46,642 nucleotides of DNA from a bacterium (GCA_035505375.1 DATJQV010000080.1:1-46642), one strand, 5' to 3'. Positions 27,385 to 36,317 are shown, counted from the stretch's first letter. Made by a program: numbers and translations. Notes: a model not told the origin generated them from the letters alone.

Positions 27385-28487
27385 GACTCGTAGATGCGGT
27401 AGGTCTTGTAGACCTTGCCGCCCCACATCGTGATCGGCCGGATGATGGCTATGTTGTCTTCAAGTATCAGGGAGAGTTCGCCCCGCCGGTACCCGAGTTT
27501 CCGCGCACCCAGGAAACACTCGTAGTAGAGCAGTGAGTCGAACCCGAGGTTGTGGAACTTGTACTTGACTCCCAGGGTCCAGAGGCGCGCCTGGTCCATG
27601 CGATTCCTCTCGGTAAGGAACGTGAGCCAGCCGAACGGGAAGAGCGAGCCATGCAGTCTCTTCAGAACCTGGTTGTAGTCGGGCAGGGCGACGCACATGC
27701 CGGCAATCTCGCCCTTGTAGAAGACCAGGGGGCAGAGTTCCGGCTTCACCAGGGGCTTGAGCTGTCTCGCCAGGTCCGTGATTTCCGCATCAGTCATGGG
27801 CACGTGGTCCCAGTTGTGTGACCACGCGTCATTGTAGACATCCTTGACGAAGACGATGTCCCGTTCGAGATGTTTGAGATCCACGGGGCGTACCTCGACT
27901 TCCGGGTTCTGCTTCAGTCGCGTCATGACCCGCTGCAGTTTCTCCGGAACCGGTACGTCCACCGGGATGACATAGGCATACATGTCCTTGACCTTGGCGA
28001 ATCCGCAGCTCTCGATGAGCGTTGCGTACCACGGCGGGTTGTAGGACATCTTGAGCATCGGCGGGGAGTCGAATGGGCCGATCAGCAGCGCCACCTCGTC
28101 GTTAAGCGATGGGTTGGCCGGGCCGTAGACTTTGTCCATGTCCCGCTGCCTGCCCCATATCTTGACCGTGTCGAGCAGGGCGGCCGCTACCTGGGAGTCG
28201 TTCTCCGATTCAAAGAAACCGAAGCAGGCGACCTTGACCCCGTGGTGCCGGTTGTAGTTACGGTCGAGAATCGCCGCGACTCGGCCTACCACCTTCCCGT
28301 CATCGACGGCCAGGTACAGGTCCCGTTCGGCGTGCTCCCAGAAAGGATTGCAGCCCGGGGTGAGAGTGTTCTTGAAGTCGGAGATCAGCGGCGGGACCCA
28401 GTTCGGGTCGTCACGGTAGATCTGAAAAGGGAGTTTGACGAAGCGGTCGAGGTCCGCAGCGGACTCGACCCGCCGAACCGCGGTCAT
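27375..28487 (-). CDS. GNAT-fold acyltransferase-like protein paired with serine palmitoyltransferase
   Basis: 370 residues. GNAT-like strands appear in the first part (RDLYLAVDDGKVVGRVAAILD) and again near 250 (LCPLVFYKGEIAGMCVALPD). PFQIYRDDPNWVPPLI, GPANPSLNDEVALLIGPFD and SYNPPWYATLIESCGF are conserved blocks of a widespread uncharacterised N-acetyltransferase-like family. It starts 3 bp after the stop of the serine palmitoyltransferase-like gene, so the two are translated together. In Caulobacter the bacterial ceramide synthase is a GNAT-type protein coded near Spt; by context this could be a functional counterpart that N-acylates the long-chain base. That role is inference; a different acyl transfer cannot be excluded. 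Confidence 0.65.
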   Translation of the reverse strand: MTAVRRVESAADLDRFVKLPFQIYRDDPNWVPPLISDFKNTLTPGCNPFWEHAERDLYLAVDDGKVVGRVAAILDRNYNRHHGVKVACFGFFESENDSQVAAALLDTVKIWGRQRDMDKVYGPANPSLNDEVALLIGPFDSPPMLKMSYNPPWYATLIESCGFAKVKDMYAYVIPVDVPVPEKLQRVMTRLKQNPEVEVRPVDLKHLERDIVFVKDVYNDAWSHNWDHVPMTDAEITDLARQLKPLVKPELCPLVFYKGEIAGMCVALPDYNQVLKRLHGSLFPFGWLTFLTERNRMDQARLWTLGVKYKFHNLGFDSLLYYECFLGARKLGYRRGELSLILEDNIAIIRPITMWGGKVYKTYRIYESPA

Positions 28488-28490
28488 GGT

Positions 28491-29678
28491 TCAGGCGATG
28501 ATGCCGCACTTCCGGCCCGCCTGCTCGAACTTCTCCAGCGCCTCGTCCATGTCCGCATCGGTATGAGTCGCCATCACCGCAGTGCGGATAAGCGAGCGGT
28601 TGGGCGGGACGCCGGGCGGAACGAAGGCGTTTGTGAAGATGCCGGCGTCGTAGAGCGCGCGCCAGAACGTAAGAGTGCGGACGTCGTCCCCGATGTGGAT
28701 GGGCAGGATGGGCGTGACCGACGTGCCGAGGTTGTAGCCCATTCCGCGCAGGCCCGTGCTCATCCGGTGCGCGTTCTTCCACAAGTGCTTGCGGCGTTCG
28801 GGTTCGGCCTGAAGAATCCGGAGCGTCTCGATCACCGTGGCCGTTGCCGCCGGTGGAATAGCTGCGGAGAAGAGCACCGTACGCGCATTGTGGCGGATAA
28901 ATGACATTACCTCCGCATCGCCGACGATGTAGCCGCCGATGGAGGCGAACGTCTTTGAGAACGTGCCCATGATGAGGTCGATCTCGGCTTCAACGCCGAA
29001 GTGCTCAGCCGTGCCGCGCCCGTGCTTGCCCATCACTCCCACGGCGTGCGCCTCGTCGACCATCAGCCGCGCCCGGTGCTTCCGGACGAGCGGGACCATC
29101 TGGTCGAGCGGAGCCAGGTCGCCTTCGACCGAGAAGACGCCGTCAACGACGACAAGCTTGCCCGCCTGGACATCGGCCGTCGACAGCGCGTGGTCGAACG
29201 AGTGCATGTCGTTGTGCACGAACCGTTTCACCGTGCCGTACGACATCTGGCATCCGTCCATGATGGACGCATGGTCGAGTTTGTCGGTGATGACGACGTC
29301 ACCCCGTCGTATCAATGAGGAAATCGCTCCGAGGTTGGCCGAGTAGCCGGTCGAGAAGACTACACAGTCATCCTTGTGGTAGAAAGAGGCCAGTTTCTCC
29401 TCAAGTTCCACATGGATGTCAAGTGTCCCGTTCCCGAAGCGCGATCCGGTACAGCCGGTGCCGTACTTCCGGATTGCCGCAATTGCGGCCTCCTTCACTT
29501 TCGGATGCGTGGTCAGACCTAGGTAGTTGTTCGACCCCATCATCAACAATTCCCGGCCGTGGATAATAACACGCCGGTCAGGCTCCGAACTGATCGGGGT
29601 AAAGTACGGGTAGTAGTCGTTGTCCTTGGCCTGCTGGACTATCTTTGCGAACTCCTGGCATTTGTCGAATAGATCCAC
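28491..29678 (-). CDS. Alpha-oxoamine synthase, serine palmitoyltransferase-like
   Basis: 395 residues, PLP-dependent enzyme joining an amino acid to an acyl-CoA. Signatures: LMMGSNNYLGLTTHP, YGTGCTGSRFGNGTLDIH, D208-E-A-H211 and GTFSKTFAS with the PLP lysine K242. YYPYFTPISS at the N-terminus and the GSRFGNGTLDIHVELE block match bacterial serine palmitoyltransferases better than 8-amino-7-oxononanoate synthase (BioF) or 2-amino-3-ketobutyrate ligase (Kbl). The absence of biotin or threonine genes nearby agrees. It should make 3-ketosphinganine from serine and palmitoyl-CoA in the cytoplasm. GTG start lies 6 nt from its -10 box (leaderless). Substrate choice within the family is probable, not proved. 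Confidence 0.75.
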   Translation of the reverse strand: MDLFDKCQEFAKIVQQAKDNDYYPYFTPISSEPDRRVIIHGRELLMMGSNNYLGLTTHPKVKEAAIAAIRKYGTGCTGSRFGNGTLDIHVELEEKLASFYHKDDCVVFSTGYSANLGAISSLIRRGDVVITDKLDHASIMDGCQMSYGTVKRFVHNDMHSFDHALSTADVQAGKLVVVDGVFSVEGDLAPLDQMVPLVRKHRARLMVDEAHAVGVMGKHGRGTAEHFGVEAEIDLIMGTFSKTFASIGGYIVGDAEVMSFIRHNARTVLFSAAIPPAATATVIETLRILQAEPERRKHLWKNAHRMSTGLRGMGYNLGTSVTPILPIHIGDDVRTLTFWRALYDAGIFTNAFVPPGVPPNRSLIRTAVMATHTDADMDEALEKFEQAGRKCGIIA

Positions 29679-29684
29679 GCCGGG

Positions 29685-29712
29685 ATTCTAAGCACAGCCT
29701 TCCGAGTGTCAA
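29685..29712 (-). promoter_or_regulatory. Promoter of the serine palmitoyltransferase operon
   Basis: Minus strand TTGACA (29712-29707), 16-bp spacer, TAGAAT (29690-29685), then 6 nt to GTG at 29678. Leaderless. Confidence 0.75.
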
Positions 29713-29725
29713 GCTCGGTGCGGGC

Positions 29726-29753
29726 TTGATTCGACACCGGTCCGGGCTATATT
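29726..29753 (+). promoter_or_regulatory. Promoter of the nucleotidase-like/HhH gene
   Basis: TTGATT (29726-29731), 16-bp spacer, TATATT (29748-29753), then 6 nt to GTG at 29760. Leaderless, divergent from the preceding promoter with 13 bp between the -35 boxes. Confidence 0.7.
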
Positions 29754-29759
29754 ACGAAC

Positions 29760-31433
29760 GTGATCGAGTTCGTCATCGCACTGGCCCTTGCCGCGTCGCC
29801 TTCCCGGTCCGATTTCCAGGTCCTCCGCGTCATGTATACATCTGACCTTCACGGTCGAAGCGCTCCGAGCATCGACTTCGGGTCGCCCGGACTGCCGCGC
29901 CGCAGACTCGGGGGCTGGGATAACCTGCTTCGCCTGATAAGGAAGGAGAGGACCGATGCGACTCTCCTGCTTGATTGCGGGGACTTCGGATTCGGTTCTT
30001 CGTCAGGCGACAGCTCCCAGGGTCGGGCCGCGGTTGAGTTCATGAATTCGGCCGGTTACGACGCCGCGGTTCCGGGACCGCGTGATTTCAACGGCGGCGC
30101 CGAGAACCTGGAGATCCTGGCCCAGGCAGCGTCGTTCCCGATTCTCTGTGACCCCATGCTTGATGTCGCGCTCAAACGTCAGGTTCCGCTGTTCCGTCCA
30201 TATCTGGTCAGGGACATGATGGGCATGAGAGTCGCGGTCATCGGGATCGCCGATCCGGATATTGCGAGAGTTAACGCCCGCGCCGACGTTGCCGGATGGG
30301 TCGTGGATGACCCGCTGGTGCAGATGGCCCGGTACCTGCCGCTAGTGCGGGCCGAGAGCGCCAACGTCATCATAGTCATTGGGCACCTGAGCCCGGACGA
30401 AGGGTGCGCCATCGCCGACGGCTTCAGGGACGTCGACCTTGTCATCTGCCGTGGCAGCGGAACGGGCGTCGAGAACCGGATGACTTGCTCGGGTACGAGG
30501 CCGGTGCTGACTGCGGCAGCGTACGGCCAGCGGCTGGGTGTTGCCGACTTGCTGTTCAGCAAGACCGAGCACAAGGTCTACCAGACCGAGGTGCACCTGC
30601 TGAACGTCGAGCCCGGCTCGGATACATCGGCAGTGGCGGCATGGTTGAAGAGGCCGGCACAGGAAGATTCGGCCGAGTGTGTGAACACGCAGGAGTACTT
30701 GCCGGACAGCGCCGGTCTGCTGGCGCTTGGTCAGATGGTCGCAGACGGTGTGCGGCGCCAGGCCGGAGCCGACATCGCGGTTCTGCCGGCCTACGAAATA
30801 GAGTCCGGCCTGGCCGCGGGCAGTATCGACCGGGAGCAGTTGTTCGCAGTCGCGCCCTATCGGCGGAGGGCAAGGCTGGTTTCGATGGACGACACCACGC
30901 TGGCGCGGCTGGTCGCACCCGAGAGCGCCGACCAGCATGAGGCGGCGCCGTTCCTCGCCGGGGCCGACTACTTCGTCACCGGCGACACGCAGGCATGGCC
31001 GGAAGTCTCGCGCGTCGCGCGTGTGCGCGTCCGGAACCGGGCGTCGGGCAACTTCAATGTCTTGACCACCGAGCAGTGGCTCGAACGGGCGCGAATCCCG
31101 GTCACCGGGAGACTGCTGCCCCAGTCCCTGACCGATTTGTGGATAGGGTTTGCCGCGAGTGCTGAGACGCTGAAGCCCGTAGTTCAGCCGGTGCGGCTCT
31201 ATCCTGCCGCTCCGGGCATAGTGCGGAAGCAGTCCGGCGGCCTGGTGAACATCAACACCGCCGATTCCGCGTTACTGGAGTCCCTGCCGGAAATCGGGCC
31301 CAAGACAGCCGAACGGATTATCGAGTACCGCGAGACCGTCGGCCGGTTCAAGTCAATCGACGAGATACAGAACGTCAAGGGAATCGGGCCGAAGAAATAC
31401 GACCGGATCAAAGCGCTAATTACCGTGCGCTAG
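29760..31433 (+). CDS. Degenerate 5'-nucleotidase/metallophosphatase-like protein with C-terminal ComEA-type HhH domain
   Basis: 557 residues. A short hydrophobic N-terminus (MIEFVIALALAASPS) leads to a UshA/SoxB-like phosphoesterase domain: MYTSDLHG (D29, H31), LLDCGDFG (D75) and VIVIGHLSPDEG. The family's GNHEFD motif reads GPRDFN here (106-111), so the catalytic Asn and His are Pro and Arg, and the final GxHxH is not seen. The domain is probably not an active metal enzyme. A 5'-nucleotidase C-terminal domain follows (TGDTQAWPEVSRVARV). Residues 496-556 are a helix-hairpin-helix pair (LVNINTADSALLESLPEIG, IQNVKGIGPKKYDRI) as in the DNA-uptake protein ComEA. The mix suggests a periplasmic DNA- or nucleotide-binding protein. 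Role unknown. Confidence 0.8.
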   Translation: MIEFVIALALAASPSRSDFQVLRVMYTSDLHGRSAPSIDFGSPGLPRRRLGGWDNLLRLIRKERTDATLLLDCGDFGFGSSSGDSSQGRAAVEFMNSAGYDAAVPGPRDFNGGAENLEILAQAASFPILCDPMLDVALKRQVPLFRPYLVRDMMGMRVAVIGIADPDIARVNARADVAGWVVDDPLVQMARYLPLVRAESANVIIVIGHLSPDEGCAIADGFRDVDLVICRGSGTGVENRMTCSGTRPVLTAAAYGQRLGVADLLFSKTEHKVYQTEVHLLNVEPGSDTSAVAAWLKRPAQEDSAECVNTQEYLPDSAGLLALGQMVADGVRRQAGADIAVLPAYEIESGLAAGSIDREQLFAVAPYRRRARLVSMDDTTLARLVAPESADQHEAAPFLAGADYFVTGDTQAWPEVSRVARVRVRNRASGNFNVLTTEQWLERARIPVTGRLLPQSLTDLWIGFAASAETLKPVVQPVRLYPAAPGIVRKQSGGLVNINTADSALLESLPEIGPKTAERIIEYRETVGRFKSIDEIQNVKGIGPKKYDRIKALITVR

Positions 31434-31456
31434 CGCGCAGGGAGTTTCCAGGTATC

Positions 31457-31514
31457 AGTTGCCAGTTTCCAGTAAACGGACAATCCGGTTACTGGAAACT
31501 GGTCGCCGGCAACT
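31457..31514. terminator. Long interrupted inverted repeat between convergent genes
   Basis: Arms ccagtttccagtaa (31462-31475) and ttactggaaactgg (31489-31502), extended by agttgcc (31457-31463) and ggcaact (31508-31514). A 14-bp perfect stem with a 13-nt loop, placed between the stops of the HhH gene and proS. Probably a two-way terminator; it also looks like the mini-repeats of this genome. Confidence 0.55.
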
Positions 31515-31534
31515 GGCCACTCGCGCCCGGCGCG

Positions 31535-32974
31535 TCAGTACGTGCGCGCGTAGTAGATGACCGTTTCGGTCGGCTTGCCGCAGACGATGCACTTGCCCGG
31601 TTTGCCCTGGTCCGCGGTCGGCATGTTGCGGGGCGTGGTCTTGGTGGCGTCGATCAGGGCGTTCTCGCATTCCTGCGCCTTGCACCAGTGGACCCGGACG
31701 TAACCCGGTTTGGCTTCCAGCACCGTCTTGAACTCGTCCAGCGACTCGGCGTCAGACGTGCGGCCGGCCACGAACTCGCGGGCCCGCTTCAGCATGCCCG
31801 CCTGAATCTCGTCAAGCAGCCCACCGAGTTGGGTCGGTAGCTCGGCCAGAGGCACGAACCGCTTGCCGGAGCCGTCGCGCGGCACCAGCACGCACTGTTC
31901 CTTGGCCACGTCCTTCGGCCCGATCTCGATCCGCACCGGCACGCCGCGCATCTCGTGTTCATTGTACTTCCAGCCCGCGGTCTGGGTAGTCCGGTCGTCG
32001 AGCAGGATGCGATAGGCCGACAGGCGCTCTTTGGTCTCGCGGCACTTGGCGAGCACGGCTTCGTCGTTCTTGCCGAAGAGAATCGGGACCATGACCGCCT
32101 GGTGCGGCGCGACGCGCGGAGGCATGAAGAGACCCTTGTCGTCGCCGTGGGTCATGATAAGCCCGCCGATGAGACGGGTCGAGACTCCCCAGGAAGTGCC
32201 CCAGGGTCGCTTCTCGGTGTTGTCCTCGTCGAGATAGCGGATGTCGAACGCCTCGGCAAAGTGCTGGCCGAGCAGGTGCGACGTGCCGGCCTGCAAAGCC
32301 TGCCCGTCCGGCATCATGGCCTCGATGGAATACGTGTCGACCGCGCCCGGGAACTTCTCGCTCTCCGGCTTGGCCCCGGCGAGCACGGGCAGGGCCAGGT
32401 CGTTCTCCACGAAGTCGACGTAGAGATTGAGAATCTTGAGCGTCTCTTCTTCCGCTTCCTCGCGCGTGCGGTGCAGGGTGTGGCCTTCCTGCCAGAGGAA
32501 TTCGAGCGTGCGCAAGAACAGGCGGGTCGCCTTCTCCCAGCGGAAGATGTTGCACCACTGGTTGATGAGCACCGGCAGGTCGCGGTAGCTCTTCACCCAT
32601 TTGGCATACATCGTGTTGATGATGGCCTCGCTCGTGGGCCGCAGGGCCAGCCGCTCGGTCAGCTCTTCATCGCCGCCGTGCGTGACCCAGGCGACCTGGG
32701 GCGAGAAGCCCTTAACGTGCTCGGCTTCCTTGGTGAGGAAGCTCTCCGGTATGAGTGTCGGGAAGCAGGCATTCACGTGGCCGGTGTCCTTGATCCGCTT
32801 GTCCAGGCGTGCCTGCATGTTCTCCCAGAGCGCGTAGCCGTAGGGCCGGATGACCATGCAGCCGCGCACCGGCGCATAGTCCGCCAGTTCGGTCTTCAGC
32901 ACCACCGCGGTGTACCACTCGGAGAAATCTTCTGACTTGTGGGGAATCGCTTTGACGAGGCCGTCTTCTTTCAT
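31535..32974 (-). CDS. proS: Prolyl-tRNA synthetase, short archaeal/eukaryote type (ProS3)
   Basis: 479 residues from ATG at 32974. Charges tRNA-Pro. It lacks the bacterial editing insert and ends in a zinc-binding domain (CKAQECENALI...KCIVCGKPTETVIYY) with the terminal Tyr typical of the archaeal/eukaryotic type. Class II motifs: GCMVIRPYGYALWENMQ, FRWEKATRLFLRTLEFLWQEGHT and GTSWGVSTRLIGGLIMTHGDD. The frame is open upstream to 33304 but the start at 32974 is 8 nt from a -10 box and matches the family N-terminus. Convergent with the HhH gene. Confidence 0.96.
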   Translation of the reverse strand: MKEDGLVKAIPHKSEDFSEWYTAVVLKTELADYAPVRGCMVIRPYGYALWENMQARLDKRIKDTGHVNACFPTLIPESFLTKEAEHVKGFSPQVAWVTHGGDEELTERLALRPTSEAIINTMYAKWVKSYRDLPVLINQWCNIFRWEKATRLFLRTLEFLWQEGHTLHRTREEAEEETLKILNLYVDFVENDLALPVLAGAKPESEKFPGAVDTYSIEAMMPDGQALQAGTSHLLGQHFAEAFDIRYLDEDNTEKRPWGTSWGVSTRLIGGLIMTHGDDKGLFMPPRVAPHQAVMVPILFGKNDEAVLAKCRETKERLSAYRILLDDRTTQTAGWKYNEHEMRGVPVRIEIGPKDVAKEQCVLVPRDGSGKRFVPLAELPTQLGGLLDEIQAGMLKRAREFVAGRTSDAESLDEFKTVLEAKPGYVRVHWCKAQECENALIDATKTTPRNMPTADQGKPGKCIVCGKPTETVIYYARTY

Positions 32975-32982
32975 GGTGGCCA

Positions 32983-33010
32983 ATCTTAGCGGTGCTCGGA
33001 ATAGAGTCAA
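32983..33010 (-). promoter_or_regulatory. Promoter of proS
   Basis: Minus strand TTGACT (33010-33005), 16-bp spacer, TAAGAT (32988-32983), 8 nt to ATG at 32974. Confidence 0.7.
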
Positions 33011-33137
33011 GCATCCCGAACGCAGAGGGCGCGTTGGCTGAGCAGACATGTCTCGCCGGTTCCGGACCGCAGCAAGGCAGCCTGACCGGTGCAAGGCGAG
33101 CTCGATGGGCGTGTGCGCTTGACGATTGCCCCTTGAC

Positions 33138-33165
33138 TTGACTCCATTGCGTTGGGAGCTATTCT
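33138..33165 (+). promoter_or_regulatory. Promoter of the YVTN propeller gene
   Basis: TTGACT (33138-33143), 16-bp spacer, TATTCT (33160-33165). Leader of about 92 nt with GGGAGGTG before ATG at 33264. Confidence 0.6.
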
Positions 33166-33263
33166 CTAGCCAGCGACGCTGGATACAGCGACGCCGGGAA
33201 GCCGCCGCGACGTCCTTCCGTCGCCAGGAAGACTGAATTCCTATCCGATTCGGGAGGTGCAGA

Positions 33264-35675
33264 ATGTCACGTGACCGCGCGCTCGCTCTTGGTGCCGAAC
33301 TCACTTTGTCTCACAACCGGGCCTTAAGACACCTGGCCATGCTGTTGGCTTTTTGCTGCTGCCTGTCGGCAGCTCATTCCAAGTGTCTGGAAACGACGTT
33401 CTTCGTGCCCGACTCGCTGTGCGGGGCCATGAACCTGGATTGTGCCGCATATGACTCAGCGACGAATACGGTGTATGTCGGTGGCGGGGCCGGCAACTGC
33501 GTCATCGCTATCGACTGCGCTACGAACGAGAAAGTTGCGAAGATACCGACCGGCCAGCCTGTCACGGCCATATGTTACAATCCTGCGAACAACAAGGTCT
33601 ACTGCGCGGACGATGGCGGTGAAGTAACCGTGATAGACGGCGCGACTAACCATGTGCTCGCTACAGTGCCCACGGGGCAAGACCCGTTCGCGCTCTGCTA
33701 TAACCTCCAGGACAACAAGGTTTACAGCGCCAATCACGGCAGTGCGAGCGTGACGGTCATCGACGGCGCAGGGGATTCGGTCCTTGCGACCTTGCCCGTC
33801 AGCGACTATCCGCTCGACCTGTGCTACAGCCCACAGTGTGACCGGGTGTGCTGCCTCAACGCGGGCGGCAGCGGCAGCGTGACGGTTATCGACGGCGCGG
33901 CTGACACGTTAATCCTCACGGTACCGGTCGGACGCTACCCGAACGCGCTCTGCTGCGATCCCCTCGACAACAAGCTGTTCTGCGTCAACTCGAGTGACAA
34001 CAGCGTGACTGTCATAGACGTCGCAGGCGGCCGTGTGCTTGCCACGGTGCCGGTGGGACACGGCCCGAGCGCCGTCTGTTACAACTCCCAGAACAACAGA
34101 GTGTACTGCGCCGACTATGACAGCTACGACGTGACGGTGATAGACGGAGCGACCGACCTCGTCCTCGACACTGTGCCCGTCGGCATTGGGCCCATTGCAC
34201 TGTGCTACAACTCACGTGACAGCAAGGTGTACTGCACCGGCTTCCTGAGCGACGACGTGACCGTCATCGACGGTGCGACCAGTCAGGTCGTCGCGACCCT
34301 GACGGCCGGGTCGTACCCGCGCGCTGTCTGCTACGGTCTTCAGAACGACAGGGTCTATTGCACCAACGAAGGCAGCAGCGACGTGTATGTGGTAGACGGC
34401 GTGTCCAACAGAGTCATCGATACCGTTATCACCGGAAGCTACCCGTGCGCCCTCTGCTATGACGCGCTCGACAACAAGGTCTATTGCGGGAACGAACGCG
34501 GTACCGACGTGAGCGTGATAGATGCGGCAGCCGATCGGGTTCTTGCTGTGGTTACCACGGGAACCCGGCCCAACGACCTCTGCCACAATCCTCAAAATGA
34601 CAAGATATACAGCGCGAACTACCTGAATTCCAGCGTGACTGTGATCGATGGCACGACCAATGAGGTCATTGCGACCGTAGCAGTGGAAGGCTACCCTCGT
34701 GCGCTCTGCTACAACTTGGTGAACAACCGAGTGTACTGCGCGCACCTCATGAGCCGTTGCGTGTCGGTGATAGACGGCACAACTAACGAGGTCATCGACA
34801 CCGTGCGAACAGGACTTGGGCCCTGCGCTCTCTGCTACAATCCTCGGGAGAACAAGGTTTATTGCGCGAACCGCGATGACAGCGGTAACGTGACGGTAAT
34901 AGACGGAAACTCGAATCAGGTTGTGGCGACCGTCGTCGCCGACAGCCAGCCTCATGCCCTCTGCTACAATACGCTTGACAACAAGGTGTACTGCGCGAAC
35001 GGCTACAGTAACGACGTAACCGTCATCGACTGTGCGAACGACTCAGTACTCGCTGCAGTGGCAGTCGGGCGCTCTCCCTGCGCCCTGTGCTACAACGCGA
35101 GGAACGACAGGGTATACTGCGCGAACCAGTATGGCCGAGACGTGACCATACTGGATGGAGCTTCGGATTCGGTGGTGGCAACCGTCGCGGTTGGTGGTTA
35201 CCCCGACGCCATCGTCTACGACGCTGACAACAACAGGGTCTATTGTGCTGGCGAGGACGGCGACAGCGTGACCGTCATCGACGGGGCCACGAACGGCGTG
35301 GTCGAGCAGATTGGAGTCGGCTCGCAGCCTTGTGCGCTGCTGTGGATTCCTGGCCAGAACCGGGTCTACGTCGCCGACCATGAGTGGTCGAGCATCTCAG
35401 TCCTGCGTGATTCGCTGACCGGAGTCCATGAAGCCCTGAAGCCACAGGTCCCAAGCTCCAAGCCGTTGCCTACCATCGTTCGCGGAATGTATCGTATGCC
35501 GACATCTAGCTCGATGGGTGGGGCGTCGTGCGTGTTACTCGACATCAGCGGGCGTAAGGTGCTGAACCTGCGGCCGGGCGCAAATGATGTGCATGCCCTG
35601 GCTCCGGGCGTGTACTTTGTGAGGGAAGCTCAAGCTCAAGCCCAGGCCGTCCGCAAGGTCGTCCTCACAAGATAG
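33264..35675 (+). CDS. Secreted YVTN beta-propeller protein with cysteine pair per blade and type IX-style sorting domain
   Basis: 803 residues. ATG at 33264 has GGGAGGTG upstream. The signal peptide is internal to the first 40 residues (HLAMLLAFCCCLSAAHS). About sixteen repeats of 42-43 residues follow, each reading roughly ALCYNPxxNKVYCAN, then DVTVIDGATNxVLATVPVG. This is enough for two propellers of seven or eight blades. Nearly every blade has one Cys in LCYN and one in VYCA, which is unusual for YVTN repeats. The tail (VLLDISGRKVLNLRPGANDV, LAPGVYFVREA) is a Por-type sorting domain, very close to that of the last gene in the window. Surface protein; ligand unknown. AG/CA-rich codons near the end encode AQAQAQA. 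Confidence 0.8.
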   Translation: MSRDRALALGAELTLSHNRALRHLAMLLAFCCCLSAAHSKCLETTFFVPDSLCGAMNLDCAAYDSATNTVYVGGGAGNCVIAIDCATNEKVAKIPTGQPVTAICYNPANNKVYCADDGGEVTVIDGATNHVLATVPTGQDPFALCYNLQDNKVYSANHGSASVTVIDGAGDSVLATLPVSDYPLDLCYSPQCDRVCCLNAGGSGSVTVIDGAADTLILTVPVGRYPNALCCDPLDNKLFCVNSSDNSVTVIDVAGGRVLATVPVGHGPSAVCYNSQNNRVYCADYDSYDVTVIDGATDLVLDTVPVGIGPIALCYNSRDSKVYCTGFLSDDVTVIDGATSQVVATLTAGSYPRAVCYGLQNDRVYCTNEGSSDVYVVDGVSNRVIDTVITGSYPCALCYDALDNKVYCGNERGTDVSVIDAAADRVLAVVTTGTRPNDLCHNPQNDKIYSANYLNSSVTVIDGTTNEVIATVAVEGYPRALCYNLVNNRVYCAHLMSRCVSVIDGTTNEVIDTVRTGLGPCALCYNPRENKVYCANRDDSGNVTVIDGNSNQVVATVVADSQPHALCYNTLDNKVYCANGYSNDVTVIDCANDSVLAAVAVGRSPCALCYNARNDRVYCANQYGRDVTILDGASDSVVATVAVGGYPDAIVYDADNNRVYCAGEDGDSVTVIDGATNGVVEQIGVGSQPCALLWIPGQNRVYVADHEWSSISVLRDSLTGVHEALKPQVPSSKPLPTIVRGMYRMPTSSSMGGASCVLLDISGRKVLNLRPGANDVHALAPGVYFVREAQAQAQAVRKVVLTR

Positions 35676-35764
35676 AGCAAGCGGGAGTCGGGAGCAGCGT
35701 GTCGGGAGCGGGGAACGGACAACGGCGAGTTGAACCGGACTTCACTCGGAGTTCCCCGGGCGAC

Positions 35765-36075
35765 TGACCGCGCGGCTTGCCTTATTGCTCTCCGAATTGC
35801 TGAGCAGATTGTCTGCCCCGCTGCTTGGCGAATTGCTCTCCGGGGAGCTTGCCGGGCAATCCTCCGCGCAGCCAGCGGAAGACCCCACCGGACTGCGCCC
35901 CCCGCGGCCTTCCGAGCAGCTCGCCGATCTCCTCTCCGAATAGCCTGCCCGGCAGCATGCCGGGCTGCTGACCACGCAGCTTCGCGGATTTCTCACGGGA
36001 TAGCATACGGAGCAACCTTCGGAACTGCTTTCCGGGTAGTTCTCCAAAGAGCTTCCACAATAGCCGGGGGGATGG
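35765..36075. repeat. Array D: degenerate 12-bp-period tandem array
   Basis: Units such as ttgctctccgaa, cagctcgccgat, ctcctctccgaa, tagcctgcccgg, cagcatgccggg, cagcttcgcgga, tagcatacggag, caaccttcggaa and ctgctttccggg follow at 12-bp steps, consensus near (C/T)AGC(T/C)TNCCGGA. It lies in the 653-bp gene-free stretch 35676-36328. Before it (35680-35740) is a gggagc/gggaac-type patch. After it (36080-36280) I see only low-complexity patches and then the MarR promoter. No gene is supported. Confidence 0.65.
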
Positions 36076-36289
36076 AATAGGGGAGATACGGAAAGGGTGA
36101 ATACTGAATTGAAAAGAGAGAAGTTAGGAGATTTCCGGGCCGGGATTCTTGGGGACTTATGAGAAACTGGGCAACTGCTGGTTGCCTCCCGGAAAAGACC
36201 CAATCGTGCTGCAATTCGGTGCGCGCAGGACGCCATCCCTGCCGTAACATCAGGCATAACGCCACCTTTCCGTTCGCGGTCCGAGAGCC

Positions 36290-36317
36290 TTGACATCCGA
36301 GTGTGCTGCTAGATAAT
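36290..36317 (+). promoter_or_regulatory. Promoter of the marR-type gene
   Basis: TTGACA (36290-36295), 16-bp spacer, GATAAT (36312-36317). ATG at 36329 is 11 nt further, leaving a leader of about 5 nt without a ribosome site. Confidence 0.7.

Noticed and set aside
28491-29678. BioF or Kbl as the identity of the alpha-oxoamine synthase
   Set aside because: The N-terminal PYFTPISS block and the GNAT partner fit serine palmitoyltransferase better, and no biotin or threonine genes are near; kept as an alternative only.
32975-33304. N-terminal extension of proS
   Set aside because: It covers the promoter and is not found in prolyl-tRNA synthetases of this type.
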